NCBI GenBank assembly: GCA_001796525.1
Contig: MGMT01000069.1
Location: 1-8,059, forward strand
DNA length: 8,059 nt
Origin: Chloroflexi bacterium RBG_13_51_52
GTDB lineage: Bacteria > Chloroflexota > Dehalococcoidia > Dehalococcoidales > RBG-16-60-22
Direction of reading: 5' to 3'
This document shows, piece by piece, positions 1 to 5,863 of this stretch. The stretch's first letter is position 1, and every line of letters begins with the position of its first letter. Below the pieces are notes generated by a model. That model saw only the letters and a program-made list of their open reading frames with translations. It searched no databases and had not been told where the DNA came from. A program made the position numbers and the translations under genes.

Positions 1-270
1 GGGCGGCCGGTCTGCCCGCTGTGGCTGGCGCATATCGGCGCGCCGTTTATCGGGGGAATAAGCAGGATTAACGGGAAACGTCCGCTTTATACCAGCGTGT
101 CTTTACGGGCGTTAAAAAGCAACCGGAACATCAGCCATGAGCGGGCAACGCGAGAACTTGGCTACCATGCCCGCCCGTTCCGCGAAACACTTGCAGATAC
201 CCTGCACTGGTTTGAAGAAAACGGGCAACTTAAATTGCCTGCCAAAGCAAGAACCGGGGATAGAAAATGA
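1..270 (+). CDS. C-terminal part of an extended SDR-family NAD(P)-dependent epimerase/dehydrogenase (3-beta-HSD / dihydroflavonol reductase-like)
   Basis: The reading frame is open from the first base to a TGA at 268-270, giving 89 residues; the N-terminal Rossmann part lies outside the window. The visible part has the typical tail of extended short-chain dehydrogenases: a hydrophobic stretch, then SNRNISHERATRELGY, a proline-containing PFRETLADTLHWF helix and a short polar end. The ELGY...P..ETLxDTxxWF pattern is the usual C-terminus of sugar epimerases, HpnA-like proteins and 3-beta-hydroxysteroid dehydrogenase relatives. The Rossmann glycine motif and the YxxxK active site cannot be seen, so substrate and cofactor are unknown. 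The stop overlaps the start of the next gene as ATGA, so the two are very probably co-translated and may act in one pathway. A steroid-like role is inferred only from that neighbour. Confidence 0.8.
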   Translation, partial: GRPVCPLWLAHIGAPFIGGISRINGKRPLYTSVSLRALKSNRNISHERATRELGYHARPFRETLADTLHWFEENGQLKLPAKARTGDRK

Positions 271-1028
271 ATGAATCATTAATTTATAACAGCCTGCTGA
301 TAGCCTGGTTCATCATCGGGGCGATAGTATTCATCGCCCTGTTTTTCATCGTGGCGCCGTACGGACGGCACGCGCGGAAGGGGTGGGGATACTCGGTGGG
401 AAATAAACTGGGCTGGGTGCTCATGGAAGCGCCGGCACCGATTGTTTTTGCAGTCTGTTTTTTATTCGGCGAGACCAGGAACAGTCCGGTAACGCTGGTT
501 TTCCTGGCGATGTGGGAAATGCATTACCTGCACCGGGCTTTCATCTATCCGTTCAGCCTGCGGGGTGTAGCCAAGAGAATGCCGCTCGGCGTTGTAGCCA
601 TGGGGTTTTTCTTTAATATAATGAACGGATATCTCAACGGCAGATATATCTTAGGGTTTTCCGGGGGTTATGACAACAGCTGGCTGGCGGACCCCCGTTT
701 TATCGTCGGAGTATTACTTTTTATCACCGGATATGTTATCAACCGCCAGGCAGACCAGGCACTGCGCGACTTGAGAAAGCCGGGCGAATCCGGCTATAAG
801 ATATCGTACAGCAGGTTTCATCGCTGGGTATCCAGTCCCAACTACCTGGGAGAAATTACTATCTGGGTGGGTTGGGCTTTAGCAACATGGTCACTGCCGG
901 GGCTGGCTTTCGCGTTCTGGACGGTGGCAAACCTGATACCGCGCGCCAGGGCCAACCACGCCTGGTACCGCCGGACATTCGCCGATTATCCTGCAGAGCG
1001 CAAAGCCCTGCTGCCGAAAATCTGGTAG
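267..1028 (+). CDS. Steroid 5-alpha-reductase-like membrane enzyme (3-oxo-5-alpha-steroid 4-dehydrogenase family)
   Basis: The product has 253 residues, almost the length of human SRD5A2 (254). Family members are integral membrane reductases that use NADPH to reduce a C=C bond conjugated to a ketone or aldehyde. Visible here are an N-terminal membrane helix (about 8-30), a helix with Glu54 in the position of human Glu57, the HYLHRAFIYPF block (86-96) with Tyr87 matching human Tyr91, the LRKPGESGYKI block (169-179), SSPNYLGEI (189-197), ALATWSLPGLAFAF (204-217) and a YPAERKALLP end. All these are signature regions of the C-terminal reductase domain and its NADPH site, and none is broken. The ATG at 267 overlaps the upstream stop and has GGGGA at 256-260, six bases away. 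The true substrate is unknown: a steroid, polyprenal or other enone is possible. The family call is firm; the steroid role is inference. Confidence 0.88.
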   Translation: MNESLIYNSLLIAWFIIGAIVFIALFFIVAPYGRHARKGWGYSVGNKLGWVLMEAPAPIVFAVCFLFGETRNSPVTLVFLAMWEMHYLHRAFIYPFSLRGVAKRMPLGVVAMGFFFNIMNGYLNGRYILGFSGGYDNSWLADPRFIVGVLLFITGYVINRQADQALRDLRKPGESGYKISYSRFHRWVSSPNYLGEITIWVGWALATWSLPGLAFAFWTVANLIPRARANHAWYRRTFADYPAERKALLPKIW

Positions 1029-1064
1029 GCCGCCTTTTTTATCTAAAAAATGTAAAAAAACCTA

Positions 1065-1093
1065 TTGACAGAGCGTACCGGCACCATTAAAAT
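1065..1093 (+). promoter_or_regulatory. Sigma-70-type promoter for the zinc-ribbon gene
   Basis: A perfect -35 box TTGACA (1065-1070) is followed after 17 bases by TAAAAT (1088-1093), one mismatch from TATAAT. Transcription should start near 1100, inside the palindrome at 1097-1125, and lead into the gene starting at 1160. The preceding stretch 1029-1064 is A/T-rich and shows no convincing terminator or gene. Confidence 0.8.
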
Positions 1094-1096
1094 ATT

Positions 1097-1125
1097 ATTA
1101 GCAGTTTAAGAGTAGGACTGCTAAT
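1097..1125. promoter_or_regulatory. 29-bp palindrome overlapping the start site; CIRCE-like (HrcA-type) operator variant
   Basis: Perfect 9-base arms, ATTAGCAGT (1097-1105) and ACTGCTAAT (1117-1125), are separated by 11 bases. Framed as 9-9-9, the element reads TTAGCAGTT-N9-GACTGCTAA. The heat-shock CIRCE consensus is TTAGCACTC-N9-GAGTGCTAA, so 15 of 18 arm positions match, and one change (C to G, G to C) is symmetric in both arms. The position just after the -10 box fits a repressor operator. The transcript could also fold it as a 5'-end hairpin. Binding by HrcA is inference. Confidence 0.6.
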
Positions 1126-1159
1126 TGAATGAAAGAAGGCATTTACAGGGAGGAAGAAG

Positions 1160-1384
1160 ATGGGAAGAGTGAAAGCTAACGGACGCTGTCCTAAATGCGG
1201 TGGCAACCTGTATCTGGATAGGGACTATATCGGGTGATACGAGCAGTGCCTGCAGTGCGCTTATATGAAAGACCTGGCGGTGGTATATCAGAATAAAAAG
1301 AAAACGGAAAAGGGAACCGCCGAGCCAGTCCCGGTGAAGAGACGGGGCAACATTAGTAAAAAGGATACTGCTCCTAATAAATAA
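1160..1384 (+). pseudogene. Small zinc-ribbon protein gene interrupted by an in-frame TGA codon
   Basis: A strong GGGAGG ribosome site (1148-1153) lies six bases before the ATG at 1160. The frame encodes a 74-codon protein with a TGA at codon 26 (1235-1237) and a TAA at 1382-1384. The first 25 residues contain CPKCGGNLYLD; the frame after the TGA contains YEQCLQCAY, which completes a CxxC-x16-CxxC zinc ribbon (Cys10, Cys13, Cys30, Cys33), then a lysine-rich tail. The reading frame and the second Cys pair are kept, so the break looks recent, read through, or a base-call error. In related short proteins, as I remember them, this position is tryptophan (GWYEQC), so TGG to TGA is the simplest change. 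Read normally, only a 25-residue peptide with half the ribbon is made. Function is unknown; such ribbons often bind nucleic acid or partner proteins. Promoter, operator and terminator around the gene are intact. Confidence 0.72.
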
Positions 1385-1408
1385 AGGAACAAAATCAAAA
1401 AAATAATG

Positions 1409-1440
1409 AAGCCCGGTATTATCGCCGGGCTTTGTTGTTT
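1409..1440. terminator. Intrinsic terminator between convergent genes, probably bidirectional
   Basis: An 8-bp stem pairs AAGCCCGG (1409-1416) with CCGGGCTT (1425-1432) around an 8-base loop. On the + strand it is followed by a T-rich run (TTTGTTGTTT). On the - strand the A-rich stretch 1391-1408 supplies a T-rich tail. It sits 25 bases after the zinc-ribbon stop and 33 bases after the feoB stop, so it can end both transcripts. Confidence 0.82.
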
Positions 1441-1464
1441 ATATAAAGATGCTAATATATGTAT

Positions 1465-3552
1465 TTAAACGATATATGGGAGGATTTTGGCGGCGATACC
1501 TCCGATTAATATCGCCGTGATAAGGTTGGCGGCGGAAACTGCGAGAGCCGACTTCCAGCCGAACTCTTTAACTAAAATGCCTACGGTGGAAAGGCAGGGA
1601 ATGTACAGCATGCCTACCAGCGCCAGCACGATAAGCTGAACAGGCGTAAGAACAGCCGCCAGATTGGCGCCGAAAATCACGGTCATGGTAAGGAGTATCA
1701 TTTCTTTACGGACAAAGCCGAAAATCAGAAGAATCCCGGCGATGGCGGGGAGTCCCAGCCAGCTAACCGTAAGGGGCGATATAAAGTCGCTGACCGGCTG
1801 GAGAATCCCGTAAACATATAGTAACTGGACGACCGCCGAGCCGGCCATGTACAGGGGGAACACCAGGAATATCAGCGACTGGGTGCGCGCCCAGGTCTGT
1901 TTCAGGACCACGGAAAGAGACGGGAGCTTGAAGGAATGCATCTCCATTATCAGTCCCGGTGTATCGCCGGGGATGACTTTCATGGCAACCTTGACCGCAG
2001 CAAACATGACAATAATGTCGATGGCATAAAGCGCCAGCGCCCAGCCGATGCCAACATATACAGCCACCAGACCGAGAACGACGATAGTGCGGGCGGTGCA
2101 GGGGGCGAAGGTAATGGCGAATGATGCCAGCAACCTTTCGCGGCGGGTCCCCATGATCCGGGTGGCGGCAATGGCAGGGACGCTGCAGCCGAAGCCGAGG
2201 ATTAAGGGTATGATAGCTTTACCGTGAAGTCCCATCTGGTGCATGGCGCTATCCAGCATGAAGGCGACCCTGGTCAGGATACCGGAGTCCTCCATAATCG
2301 CCAGCAGCAGATAGAAGGGAATAACGAAAGGCAGCACCAGCGTCACGCCGGCGACGAAGCCGCCGAAAAGTCCGTTCCAGAGGATGCTCCAGAACGACCC
2401 GCTGATTTGGGGGTCGACGGGCTGGAAAAAGCTCAAGGCATCCGAAAGCAGCGTGGAAAGCGCGTTGCCCACGGTGAATGTCCAGAGCAGCAGTCCGGCA
2501 ATTACGATAACGGAGGTAACATAGCCGAACACCCGCTGGGTGGTCAGGCGGTCAAGGCGTTCAACGAAAGAAGGCTTGGATACCGCCTGTATTTGGACAT
2601 CAGCGGCTATCTCATTAGCGAGGGCATACCTTTCCGAGGCAACGGCGGCGAAGCGCGGCTGCTTGTAGACTTCTTCCGTTTGTTTAGCCAGGGACTCGGA
2701 GGCAGCTATGACATCAGGGGATTTCGAGCGTACGAGGTCGGTGATTGCGGTATCTCCTTCAAGAAGCTTGAGAGCCACCCAGTGAGACGGATAGTCCAGG
2801 TCGAGATTTTCGGAGTCGATGAGCGCCGTCAATGCTGTAAGGCCGGCATCAATACCGCCCCGGAACCGCGCTCCTCTGCGATGGCGGCGATGACGGCCGC
2901 GACGACCGCGACGGCCCGCTCCGGGAGCTGGAAGTTCTTCAGGAACACCTTCGGTGACGGGTCGTGTTTCTATAACGCTTTCCGGGGATTTGGCGGTCTT
3001 GATAGCCCTGGCAACGAGTTCGCGGATACCCTGGCCTCTAGAGGCGACGGTGGGCACGACGGGTATTCCCAGTCGGTTTTCCAGCCTGGCAGCATCGATT
3101 TTTATGCCTTTCGACTCGGCGAGGTCGACCTGATTAAGGCAAACGACCATGGGCATGTCCATTTCCATTAATTGCAAGGTAAAAAAGAGATTGCGTTCCA
3201 GTACCGGAGCGCCGATGACATTGATGATAACATCCGGCTTTTCACAGGCGATGAAGTCCCGCGTGACAATTTCTTCAATGGAGAAGGTGGATAGAGAATA
3301 AATCCCGGGCAGGTCGACGATGGTGATATTATAGCCATCGAAGTCCAGGAAACCTTTAGCGCTATCCACAGTCTTGCCGGGCCAGTTACCGATGGTCTGG
3401 TGCGAACCGGTCAATTGATTAAAAATGACGCTCTTGCCCACGTTGGCATTGCCGGCCAGGGCGACGGTAAGGTTTTTCCCGTTGCGACTAACCGGTATTT
3501 TTTTCTGGGTGGTGGTGTGACATGAAGCGATATTAGCCAAACTGGACCTCAC
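1465..3552 (-). CDS. feoB: FeoB ferrous iron transporter with N-terminal G domain
   Basis: FeoB takes up Fe(II) across the cytoplasmic membrane. The 695 residues are within the normal family length. The G domain shows G1 GNANVGKS (34-41), a GNWPGKT switch I (55-61), G3 DLPG (80-83), G4 NQVD (140-143) and an SRGQG G5-like turn (171-175). A helical linker follows (about 235-330), then a polytopic membrane domain from about 341. The conserved gate cysteines are present in GFGCSVPA (453-460), FAPCTAR (482-488) and IPCLST (651-656). Residues 213-232 are an unusual Arg/His/Gly-rich run encoded by 9-base tandem repeats. The start is GTG, three bases after the repressor gene's stop, without a clear ribosome site; a TTG at 3540-3538, preceded by GTGAGG, is an alternative that drops four residues. 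There is no separate feoA; an FeoA-like domain sits on the upstream regulator. Expression should be iron-repressed through the upstream operators. Confidence 0.95.
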   Translation of the reverse strand: MRSSLANIASCHTTTQKKIPVSRNGKNLTVALAGNANVGKSVIFNQLTGSHQTIGNWPGKTVDSAKGFLDFDGYNITIVDLPGIYSLSTFSIEEIVTRDFIACEKPDVIINVIGAPVLERNLFFTLQLMEMDMPMVVCLNQVDLAESKGIKIDAARLENRLGIPVVPTVASRGQGIRELVARAIKTAKSPESVIETRPVTEGVPEELPAPGAGRRGRRGRHRRHRRGARFRGGIDAGLTALTALIDSENLDLDYPSHWVALKLLEGDTAITDLVRSKSPDVIAASESLAKQTEEVYKQPRFAAVASERYALANEIAADVQIQAVSKPSFVERLDRLTTQRVFGYVTSVIVIAGLLLWTFTVGNALSTLLSDALSFFQPVDPQISGSFWSILWNGLFGGFVAGVTLVLPFVIPFYLLLAIMEDSGILTRVAFMLDSAMHQMGLHGKAIIPLILGFGCSVPAIAATRIMGTRRERLLASFAITFAPCTARTIVVLGLVAVYVGIGWALALYAIDIIVMFAAVKVAMKVIPGDTPGLIMEMHSFKLPSLSVVLKQTWARTQSLIFLVFPLYMAGSAVVQLLYVYGILQPVSDFISPLTVSWLGLPAIAGILLIFGFVRKEMILLTMTVIFGANLAAVLTPVQLIVLALVGMLYIPCLSTVGILVKEFGWKSALAVSAANLITAILIGGIAAKILPYIV
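2878..2913. repeat. Four imperfect 9-base tandem repeats inside feoB
   Basis: Four consecutive units on the + strand read GCGATGGCG, GCGATGACG, GCCGCGACG and ACCGCGACG. On the coding (-) strand they give the basic RRG RRG RHR RHR series of FeoB. The repeat preserves frame, and the flanking FeoB sequence resumes normally, so this is an in-frame expansion rather than a frameshift. Confidence 0.7.
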
Positions 3553-3555
3553 GGA

Positions 3556-4269
3556 CTAACTGGTTACTTTTTCCACAAAGACATTGCGGGCGATTTCATC
3601 CCCGAGAGCTAGCCTGGAGCCGCGGCAGGCGATTTCCACCGGACCTTTGAGCGACGATACGCGGCTGACCTTAATTTTAGTATCGGGCGTCAGTCCCAGG
3701 TCCAGCAGGCGCCGGAGCACATTATTATCACCGCGGATAAAGCTGATCAGGCCTTCCTGGTTTTCCTTCAAATCGGACATCGAGACAACACTGGACTTTC
3801 GCTTGCTGATTTTTTCCGGATTGTCCTGCCCCCATTTGCGACATTCTTCGCAGCTGGAGAAACCGAGGTCGCAGGCGGGGATAAGCTGTCCGTCATCAGG
3901 GCAGCTGTCCGGTGATTTTAAAGCCTGGCACATAGCGCGGGCGGTCTCATCGGAGAGGGCGTGTTCCATTTCACAGGCTTCTTTGTGCACTCTATCATTG
4001 CCTATCTTCAACACATCGTGCAGGAACCTTTCCAGCAGACGGTGCTTGCGGGTCATTTTCTCGGCGATGCGGTAGCCTTTGGGGGTGAGTGTAACGCCCT
4101 GGTAGGGAGAATAGTTGACATAACGTTCGTTCGCCAACTTGTGCATCATCTCGGTTACGCTTGCAGGGGTAATGTTGAGACGTTTCGATATTGCCGAGGT
4201 GCTGGCGGGTTCGCTTTCCCGGGTCAGATTATACAAAGCTTCCAGATATTCTTCAGTGCTAGTGCTCAT
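3556..4269 (-). CDS. DtxR/IdeR-family iron-dependent repressor with C-terminal FeoA/SH3-like domain
   Basis: This is a metal-activated transcriptional repressor of 237 residues. An N-terminal winged helix has its recognition helix around 24-50 (SAISKRLNITPASVTEMM). The metal-binding and dimerisation region keeps every expected DtxR-type ligand: His76, Glu80, His95, Cys99, Glu102 and His103. Cys rather than Glu/Asp at position 99 favours iron (DtxR/IdeR) over manganese (MntR). Residues 123-143 form a Cys-rich insert (CPDD...PAC...SSCEEC, four Cys). Residues about 163-235 match a FeoA/SH3-like domain (ISFIRGDNNVLRRLLDLGL...). An AGGAG site (4276-4280) lies six bases before the ATG. The gene leads the operon, with feoB three bases downstream. 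Two matching palindromes in its own promoter indicate autoregulation together with feoB. Confidence 0.93.
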   Translation of the reverse strand: MSTSTEEYLEALYNLTRESEPASTSAISKRLNITPASVTEMMHKLANERYVNYSPYQGVTLTPKGYRIAEKMTRKHRLLERFLHDVLKIGNDRVHKEACEMEHALSDETARAMCQALKSPDSCPDDGQLIPACDLGFSSCEECRKWGQDNPEKISKRKSSVVSMSDLKENQEGLISFIRGDNNVLRRLLDLGLTPDTKIKVSRVSSLKGPVEIACRGSRLALGDEIARNVFVEKVTS

Positions 4270-4280
4270 TTCAGACTCCT

Positions 4281-4296
4281 TTTAGGTAAACCTAAA
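4281..4296. promoter_or_regulatory. DtxR-type operator 1 (iron box)
   Basis: A perfect palindrome, TTTAGGT-AA-ACCTAAA, very like the TTAGGT...ACCTAA half-sites bound by DtxR/IdeR/MntR-type repressors. It lies between the inferred start of transcription of the dtxR-feoB operon and its ribosome site. Its centre is 17 bp from that of operator 2. Confidence 0.85.
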
Positions 4297-4298
4297 TA

Positions 4299-4312
4299 TT
4301 AGGTACACCTAA
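4299..4312. promoter_or_regulatory. DtxR-type operator 2 (iron box)
   Basis: A perfect palindrome, TTAGGT-AC-ACCTAA, directly abutting the -10 box of the leftward promoter and covering its expected start site. Together with operator 1 it forms a tandem pair that would block initiation when the repressor is metal-loaded. Binding is inferred from sequence and position. Confidence 0.87.
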
Positions 4313-4341
4313 ATAATAGCAGGAATAAAAAGAATTGTCAA
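4313..4341 (-). promoter_or_regulatory. Sigma-70-type promoter for the dtxR-feoB operon
   Basis: On the - strand TTGACA (4341-4336) is followed after exactly 17 bases by TATTAT (4318-4313), one mismatch from consensus. The expected start near 4306 falls inside operator 2. Confidence 0.85.
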
Positions 4342-4350
4342 GAGTTATTT

Positions 4351-4379
4351 TTGACATATTAATATCAGGGCGATAATAT
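4351..4379 (+). promoter_or_regulatory. Sigma-70-type promoter for the sirtuin gene
   Basis: A perfect TTGACA (4351-4356) and, after 17 bases, TAATAT (4374-4379), a four-of-six match to the -10 consensus. Its -35 box is only 9 bases from the -35 box of the divergent iron operon promoter. Expected start is near 4386, giving a short leader. Confidence 0.65.
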
Positions 4380-4411
4380 TGAAACGGCAAAAAAGAATGG
4401 GGATTCTTTCC

Positions 4412-5113
4412 ATGACAGACTTAAACCAAAGGATAGAAAAGCTGGCGCGGTGGATAATGGAGTCAAAATATATCGTAGTATTCACCGGCGCCGGCATCAG
4501 CACGGAGTCGGGCCTGCGCGATTTCCGCGGTCCGGACGGACTCTGGACGAGGCGCGATAAAGGGCTAGCCACACCACATCAAGACTTTACCGACGCCGAA
4601 CCGAATAATGGTCATTATGCCATTAAGGAGCTGCAGGATTCGGGCAGGCTGGCATTCCTAATTTCCCAGAACGTGGACAACCTGCATCTGAAGTCCGGCA
4701 TCAAGCCGGAGATACTGGCGGAGTTGCACGGCAATCTCACCAAGGTAAGGTGCGTATCCTGTGAGTTTAAGATGGATAGGGCAGAAGGGGAAGAAAAATG
4801 CCCCCTTTGCGGAGGCAGACTGGTGTCCGCGGTCGTAAATTTCGGGGACTCGCTGCCGGCGAAAGATTTGCAGGAATCATATAAGCATTCGCAGAAGTGC
4901 GACCTTTTTATCGTCGTGGGTTCGAGTCTGGTGGTCTACCCGGCAGCTGATATGCCCGCGGTGGCTATAGAGGCGGGAGCAAAGCTGGTGATTATTAACC
5001 AGGGCGAAACGCCCTTCGATAAAAATGCACACATACGGTTTGACGAGAAAATCGGCGAGGTACTACCACCGGCAGTAACGCGGCTGAAAGAGCTGCTGAA
5101 ATCTAATGATTAA
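4412..5113 (+). CDS. Sir2-family NAD-dependent protein deacylase (sirtuin)
   Basis: Sirtuins remove acetyl or other acyl groups from lysine using NAD+. From the ATG at 4412 the product has 233 residues. Visible are the NAD site GAGISTESG (26-34) and DFRGPDGLW, the QNVD motif (86-89), the catalytic His106 in LHGNL, a zinc site with two CxxC pairs (Cys114/117 and Cys130/133), FGDSLP (144-149) and the GSSLVVYPA nucleotide loop (from 170). FRGPxGLWT and FGDSLP, rather than the common FGExLP, recall SIRT6/7-like sirtuins. Upstream in-frame starts exist at 4379 (TTG) and 4397 (ATG); the first overlaps the -10 box and would not be transcribed. The ATG at 4412 has GGGGA eight bases upstream and gives a normal N-terminus. 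The gene diverges from the iron operon and ends in a 4-base overlap with the convergent VLRF1 gene. Its substrate cannot be told; acetyl-CoA synthetase is one common bacterial target. Confidence 0.93.
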   Translation: MTDLNQRIEKLARWIMESKYIVVFTGAGISTESGLRDFRGPDGLWTRRDKGLATPHQDFTDAEPNNGHYAIKELQDSGRLAFLISQNVDNLHLKSGIKPEILAELHGNLTKVRCVSCEFKMDRAEGEEKCPLCGGRLVSAVVNFGDSLPAKDLQESYKHSQKCDLFIVVGSSLVVYPAADMPAVAIEAGAKLVIINQGETPFDKNAHIRFDEKIGEVLPPAVTRLKELLKSND

Positions 5114-5862
5114 TCTTCGGTCCAGTCGTAAATCGTACTCGACCAGACACGGTTGACGGCTGTTTCCAGCACCGCCCGGCGCGGTTCGGGGATATCTAAA
5201 AGGGGCGGGAGGAGTGGTTTATCCAGTTTCATCAGCAGGGGGCAGTACTTCTGAAGCATCAATATCGTGGTGCGGGCGCCGCCATAAACGATGTAGTCCA
5301 TCGATTTTACGTATGGTTCCAACTGTTCGCGGGCATGCCCGCAGACGCGTATTAAAAAGGACTCTATCTGTTTATCGCGGTGGCGCTCGAAACGGTGCGC
5401 TGAAGAGCCCCCCTGGCGGTGCCGTCCGTGGACGAGTCCCGTGCCCACTTTACTGCTCACCAGCTTATCGCCGCGGCAGACGCCGACGGCATACGAACCC
5501 AAACGCACCAGGACAACGCCGATATGATATTTTTGGTTGAGCAGCGATTGCAGCGGGGTGGTATCAAGGGAGCGGACAACGCTTTTTTCAGCCACGGGGA
5601 AAGGCGGAATGACCAGATATTTTGACTGTTCACCCCTAAAAATGGCAGCTCCGGTAGGAGAGGATGTGATTATTTTTAAAAGACTGGTAGTAATATCCGG
5701 AGGAATCGGTACTTCCTGGAGGATATTTTCCAGTTCTTGAGGGGCAGGGCGGGGCGGCAGATAAAGCGTCAGGTTGATATCATCGGGAGTGGAGGCAAGT
5801 TTTTCCAGGAAATCGAGAGTTTTAGGGCGGGTGAGGACCAGCTTTTTTGATTTTACTGTCAT
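5110..5862 (-). CDS. Vms1-like/eRF1-fold release factor (VLRF1-type predicted peptidyl-tRNA hydrolase)
   Basis: From the ATG at 5862 the protein has 250 residues. The N-terminal part (about 1-105) contains an INLTLYLPPRP strand-turn like the N-domain of bacterial eRF1-like proteins. The second part (about 115-247) matches the VLRF1 fold: VVLVRLGSYAVGVCRGDKL, then the loop HGRHRQGGSSAHRFERHR (145-162), a helix, and YIVYGGARTTI. This arrangement recalls the Vms1/ANKZF1 family and the actinobacterial/chloroflexal VLRF1 group, predicted to cleave peptidyl-tRNA on stalled ribosomes. The Gln usual after GGxS appears to be Ala155 here, so catalysis is uncertain. A longer start at 5901 would overlap mutS2 by 38 bases; the chosen start follows the mutS2 stop by one base, although its ribosome site is weak. 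The tight link with mutS2 suggests co-expression in ribosome rescue. The fold assignment rests on remembered motifs. Confidence 0.75.
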   Translation of the reverse strand: MTVKSKKLVLTRPKTLDFLEKLASTPDDINLTLYLPPRPAPQELENILQEVPIPPDITTSLLKIITSSPTGAAIFRGEQSKYLVIPPFPVAEKSVVRSLDTTPLQSLLNQKYHIGVVLVRLGSYAVGVCRGDKLVSSKVGTGLVHGRHRQGGSSAHRFERHRDKQIESFLIRVCGHAREQLEPYVKSMDYIVYGGARTTILMLQKYCPLLMKLDKPLLPPLLDIPEPRRAVLETAVNRVWSSTIYDWTED

Positions 5863-5863
5863 T

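Noticed and set aside
1004..1041. Terminator after the 5-alpha-reductase-like gene
   Set aside because: The T-run at 1034-1040 is preceded only by very short, weak pairing, so a real hairpin cannot be supported.
1235..1280. Selenocysteine at the in-frame TGA
   Set aside because: No convincing hairpin of bacterial SECIS type follows the TGA; the nearby GCAGTGC copies are direct repeats coding for the two Cys. The position looks like Trp in remembered relatives.
2856..2930. Frameshift as the cause of the Arg-rich stretch in FeoB
   Set aside because: The other two frames give no FeoB-like sequence there, and the normal frame resumes FeoB similarity on both sides. The 9-base repeat explains it better.
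2224..3171. A 315-residue open frame opposite feoB on the + strand
   Set aside because: It lies wholly antisense to conserved FeoB sequence, is polar and low in complexity, and has no recognisable domain or ribosome site. It is a shadow frame.
4379..4411. Longer sirtuin start at the TTG at 4379
   Set aside because: The TTG overlaps the predicted -10 box and lies upstream of the expected start of transcription.
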